Source of the DNA: Sphingomonas sp.
Lineage (GTDB): Bacteria > Pseudomonadota > Alphaproteobacteria > Sphingomonadales > Sphingomonadaceae
Assembly: GCF_025362505.1 (NCBI RefSeq)
Contig: NZ_JANYGG010000025.1
Span: forward strand, 1 to 37,012
DNA: 37,012 nucleotides
Reading direction: 5' to 3'
Each line of letters starts with the position of its first letter. The stretch's first letter is position 1. The translations under genes were made by a program, and so were the position numbers. The notes under the pieces are model-generated. The model searched no databases, was not told the origin of the DNA, and saw nothing but the letters and a program-made list of their open reading frames with translations. This document shows positions 35,442-37,012 of this stretch, in pieces.

Positions 35442-36434
35442 CTAGAGCAGCGCCCCCGCCAGCAGCTTCAAGTCCGCCTCGGGCCGCGCACCATAATGTT
35501 GGATCACCTCGGCCGCCGCAATCGCGCCGAGCTTGAGCGAGTCGGCCAGCGACTTGCCCCGCGTCTGGCCCGCGAGGAACCCCGCCGCGAACAGGTCGCC
35601 CGCCCCGGTCGTATCGACCAACCGCTCGATCGGCTCGGCCCCGACCTCGGCGCGCTCGTCCCCGGCGACGGCGATCGCGCCCTTCTCGCTGCGCGTCACC
35701 ACCAGCACCGGCACACGGGGCGCAACCGCCGCAACCGCCGCCTCGAACTCGTCTTTGCCCGACAGCGCGAGAATTTCGTCCTCATTGGCGAACAGGATGT
35801 CGATCCGCCCGTCATCGATCAACCGTACGAAGTCGCCGTGATGGCGCGATATGCAGAAGCTGTCGGAGAGGGTGAACGCGACCTTCGTCCCGGATGCCCG
35901 CGCCGCCTCGATCGCCGCTTCCATCGCCGCGCGCGGCTCCTCGGGATCCCACAGATAGCCTTCGAGATAGAGGATCTTAGCCGATGCAACCTCCTCCGCC
36001 CGAATTGCCGCAGCCGGCAACCGCTGCGCCGCGCCGAGGAAGGTATTCATCGTCCGCTGGGCGTCGGGCGTGACCAGGATCAGGCACCGCGCGCTCGCCC
36101 CGACGTCGCTGCGCGCCGGCGTCGTGAAGCTCACCCCCGTCGCCGATATATCGTGGCGATAAATGTCTCCCAGCTCATCGTCGGCGACTTGCCCGATGAA
36201 CCCCGCCTTCAGCCCGAACGCCGCCAGCCCAGCCGCGGTATTGCCCGCCGACCCGCCGCTGACCTCGCGCCCCGGTCCCATCTCGTCATAGAGTCGCAAC
36301 GCCTCGCCCTCGTCGATCAGTCGCATCGAGCCCTTGTCGAGCCCCTGCGCGCTCAGAAAAGCATCGTCGGCATCGGCGATCACGTCGACGATCGCGTTGC
36401 CGATGGCGAGCACGTCGAGGGGCTTGTCATTCAT
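35442..36434 (-). CDS. PfkB-family carbohydrate kinase, adenosine-kinase-like
   Basis: This 330-residue ribokinase-fold kinase has the substrate-binding GG motif region SGGSAGNTAAGLAAFG (about 59-74), LYLEGYLWDPEEP and the anion-hole/catalytic motif DTTGAGDLFAAGFLAG with base Asp280. The N-terminus MNDKPLDVLAIGNAIVDVIA and overall length match the alphaproteobacterial proteins called adenosine kinase, which make AMP from adenosine with ATP. The ATG at 36434 has AAGGA 9 bases upstream. It is on the same strand as the bet genes, 90 bases before the fusion gene, but an operator-like site in that gap suggests separate control. Other sugars or nucleosides as substrate cannot be excluded. Confidence 0.88.
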   Translation of the reverse strand: MNDKPLDVLAIGNAIVDVIADADDAFLSAQGLDKGSMRLIDEGEALRLYDEMGPGREVSGGSAGNTAAGLAAFGLKAGFIGQVADDELGDIYRHDISATGVSFTTPARSDVGASARCLILVTPDAQRTMNTFLGAAQRLPAAAIRAEEVASAKILYLEGYLWDPEEPRAAMEAAIEAARASGTKVAFTLSDSFCISRHHGDFVRLIDDGRIDILFANEDEILALSGKDEFEAAVAAVAPRVPVLVVTRSEKGAIAVAGDERAEVGAEPIERLVDTTGAGDLFAAGFLAGQTRGKSLADSLKLGAIAAAEVIQHYGARPEADLKLLAGALL

Positions 36435-36619
36435 TCGCGGAAATCCTTCGTTATATTGACCGATTGGGAGCGCACGACCGCAGCCTAAGTCGATATCCAC
36501 GCCAGGTAACGCGAAAGGATGGTGTCAACCAAACGAATGCACCCAACCAACTCGTCCAAATGCCAAAGCAGCGCTCTGCAAACACCTTGTCAGGCTCGAA
36601 ATCAAGACTATTCAGCAAT

Positions 36620-36637
36620 ATTTGCTACCTAGCAAAT
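36620..36637. repeat. Inverted repeat ATTTGCTA-CC-TAGCAAAT
   Basis: These are perfect 8-base arms with a 2-base spacer, like an operator for a dimeric regulator. It lies in the AT-rich stretch, 183 bases upstream of the kinase ATG. Confidence 0.75.
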
Positions 36638-36645
36638 TACTATAA

Positions 36646-36661
36646 TATCAATAGCTTGATA
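36646..36661. repeat. Inverted repeat TATCAA-TAGC-TTGATA
   Basis: These are perfect 6-base arms with a 4-base spacer, starting 9 bases after the previous repeat and overlapping the end of a TATAAT. It is 7 bases from the presumed end of the IS remnant. Confidence 0.65.
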
Positions 36662-36668
36662 CATTGGC

Positions 36669-36892
36669 GGTGCTGTCAGACGAATGCGCACAAATCTCCG
36701 TTTCGCGCAGTTTGGTCTTTGACCGTCGTGTCTCAGGCCACGAGGCCGCGCCACTCGGCCAGCGCGGCTGAGCGGAGCATCTTGTAAGTTGGTCGATCGA
36801 TGAGGTGGCGTTCGGTATTGAAGTGGTTCTGGACGTTGGCGTGGACGGAAGTGAATTTCTGTAGCGTCTTCAAGAGGTGGCTCGGCAAATCT
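36669..36892 (-). mobile_element. IS6-like insertion sequence remnant (transposase C-terminus and one end)
   Basis: The minus-strand frame ending with TGA at 36733-36735 reads LQKFTSVHANVQNHFNTERH and then LIDRPTYKMLRSAALAEWRG before the stop. This resembles the C-terminus of DDE transposases of IS6-like elements (VHNHFNxERH, RxxALAEWR). GGTGCTGTCAGACGAATGC at 36669 looks like the terminal inverted repeat. Everything upstream of about 50 transposase codons is missing, cut at about 36892 where an IS3-type left end begins. It is non-functional. Family assignment is from memory of the motif. Confidence 0.6.
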
Positions 36893-37012
36893 GGACAGTG
36901 CGTTAAGTGGAGTTTCTGCCTGAAGGTGGCCAGGATGGCTGTCGAACAGGAGAGATGATGACGAAGCGAACGCGCCGGAACCACAGTCCGGCATTCAAGG
37001 CGAAGGTGGCTT
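36893..37012 (+). mobile_element. IS3-family insertion sequence, left end (truncated by window)
   Basis: TGGACAGTGCGTTAAGTGGA (36893 onward) looks like the left terminal inverted repeat, followed by a leader and the first orfA codons. It interrupts the IS6-like remnant. The right end, any target duplication and orfB lie outside the window. Confidence 0.65.
36958..37012 (+). CDS. IS3-family transposase OrfA, N-terminal part
   Basis: Only 18 codons are visible: MTKRTRRNHSPAFKAKVA, the standard opening of the IS3-type OrfA helix-turn-helix protein that binds the element ends. AGGAG lies 5 bases upstream of the ATG at 36958; an ATG at 36955 is immediately before it. OrfA normally continues for about 90 residues and is joined to the OrfB integrase by frameshifting. 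The gene is cut by the window edge. Confidence 0.8.
   Translation, partial: MTKRTRRNHSPAFKAKVA

Larger units (their letters stand above)
36435..36668. other. AT-rich non-coding stretch with two inverted repeats
   Basis: This spacer of about 230 bases lies between the kinase start and an IS remnant. The part from about 36590 to 36665 is strikingly AT-rich for this genome and includes TATAAT (36641-36646). The first part holds the kinase ribosome-binding site and probably its promoter. I see no credible gene; the open frame across it has no homology I recognise. Confidence 0.6.

Noticed and set aside
36464-36787. Open frame across the AT-rich stretch and IS remnant
   Set aside because: It overlaps the kinase ribosome-binding site, runs through inverted repeats and ends antisense to a transposase fragment; no homology is apparent.

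Overview
The window is GC-rich, gene-dense DNA, almost certainly from an alphaproteobacterium of the Sphingomonadaceae type. The evidence is a zwf-edd-glk-eda Entner-Doudoroff cluster (zwf-edd-glk is also the gene order known from Zymomonas), a TonB-dependent receptor next to flavin-dependent tryptophan-halogenase-like genes, a LacI-type regulator, and very tight gene packing. Many junctions are 4-base start/stop overlaps, and three convergent pairs end within a few bases of each other. This placement is inferred from gene content only. I see no tRNA, rRNA or CRISPR array.

Region 1 (1-7224) is a leucine/isovalerate catabolism neighbourhood with gene debris. It holds the start of the methylcrotonyl-CoA carboxylase carboxyltransferase subunit, isovaleryl-CoA dehydrogenase and a thiolase, plus an M13 metallopeptidase lipoprotein and an N-carbamoylsarcosine-amidase-like hydrolase. 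Between them lie short composite fossils. One 80-codon frame joins the head of a carboxyltransferase paralogue to the tail of an isovaleryl-CoA dehydrogenase paralogue (935-1177). About 430 bp carries pieces of HMG-CoA lyase, hydantoinase A and a CaiB-type CoA-transferase end to end (6795-7224).

Region 2 (7221-27779) is an alpha-glucan utilisation locus. A TonB-dependent receptor, broken by an apparent single-base deletion, is followed on the minus strand by an intrinsic terminator and then by halogenase, secreted GH13, GH13 alpha-glucosidase, GH97 alpha-glucosidase, second halogenase, zwf, edd, glk and eda, almost all overlapping. A divergent LacI-family regulator and a GPH/sucrose-type MFS transporter complete it. 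The implied flow is oligosaccharide import across the outer membrane, hydrolysis, inner-membrane uptake, phosphorylation by Glk and the Entner-Doudoroff pathway. Similar operator-like sequences lie before the receptor and the MFS gene. A CPA-type cation/proton antiporter sits between the regulator and the transporter.

Region 3 (27814-36434) starts with a GT4 glycosyltransferase and then a minus-strand operon: a BetI-BetB fusion gene, a choline-dehydrogenase-like GMC oxidoreductase, an FAD-dependent oxidoreductase and an MFS transporter. The fusion is the most unusual item in the window. A TetR/BetI repressor and a full betaine-aldehyde-dehydrogenase domain are encoded in one frame of about 665 codons, with an inverted repeat of ATTGAA/TTCAAT half-sites just upstream. 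An adenosine-kinase-like PfkB gene precedes it.

Region 4 (36435-37012) is AT-rich DNA with two inverted repeats, followed by an IS6-like transposase remnant cut by the left end of an IS3-type element that runs off the window.
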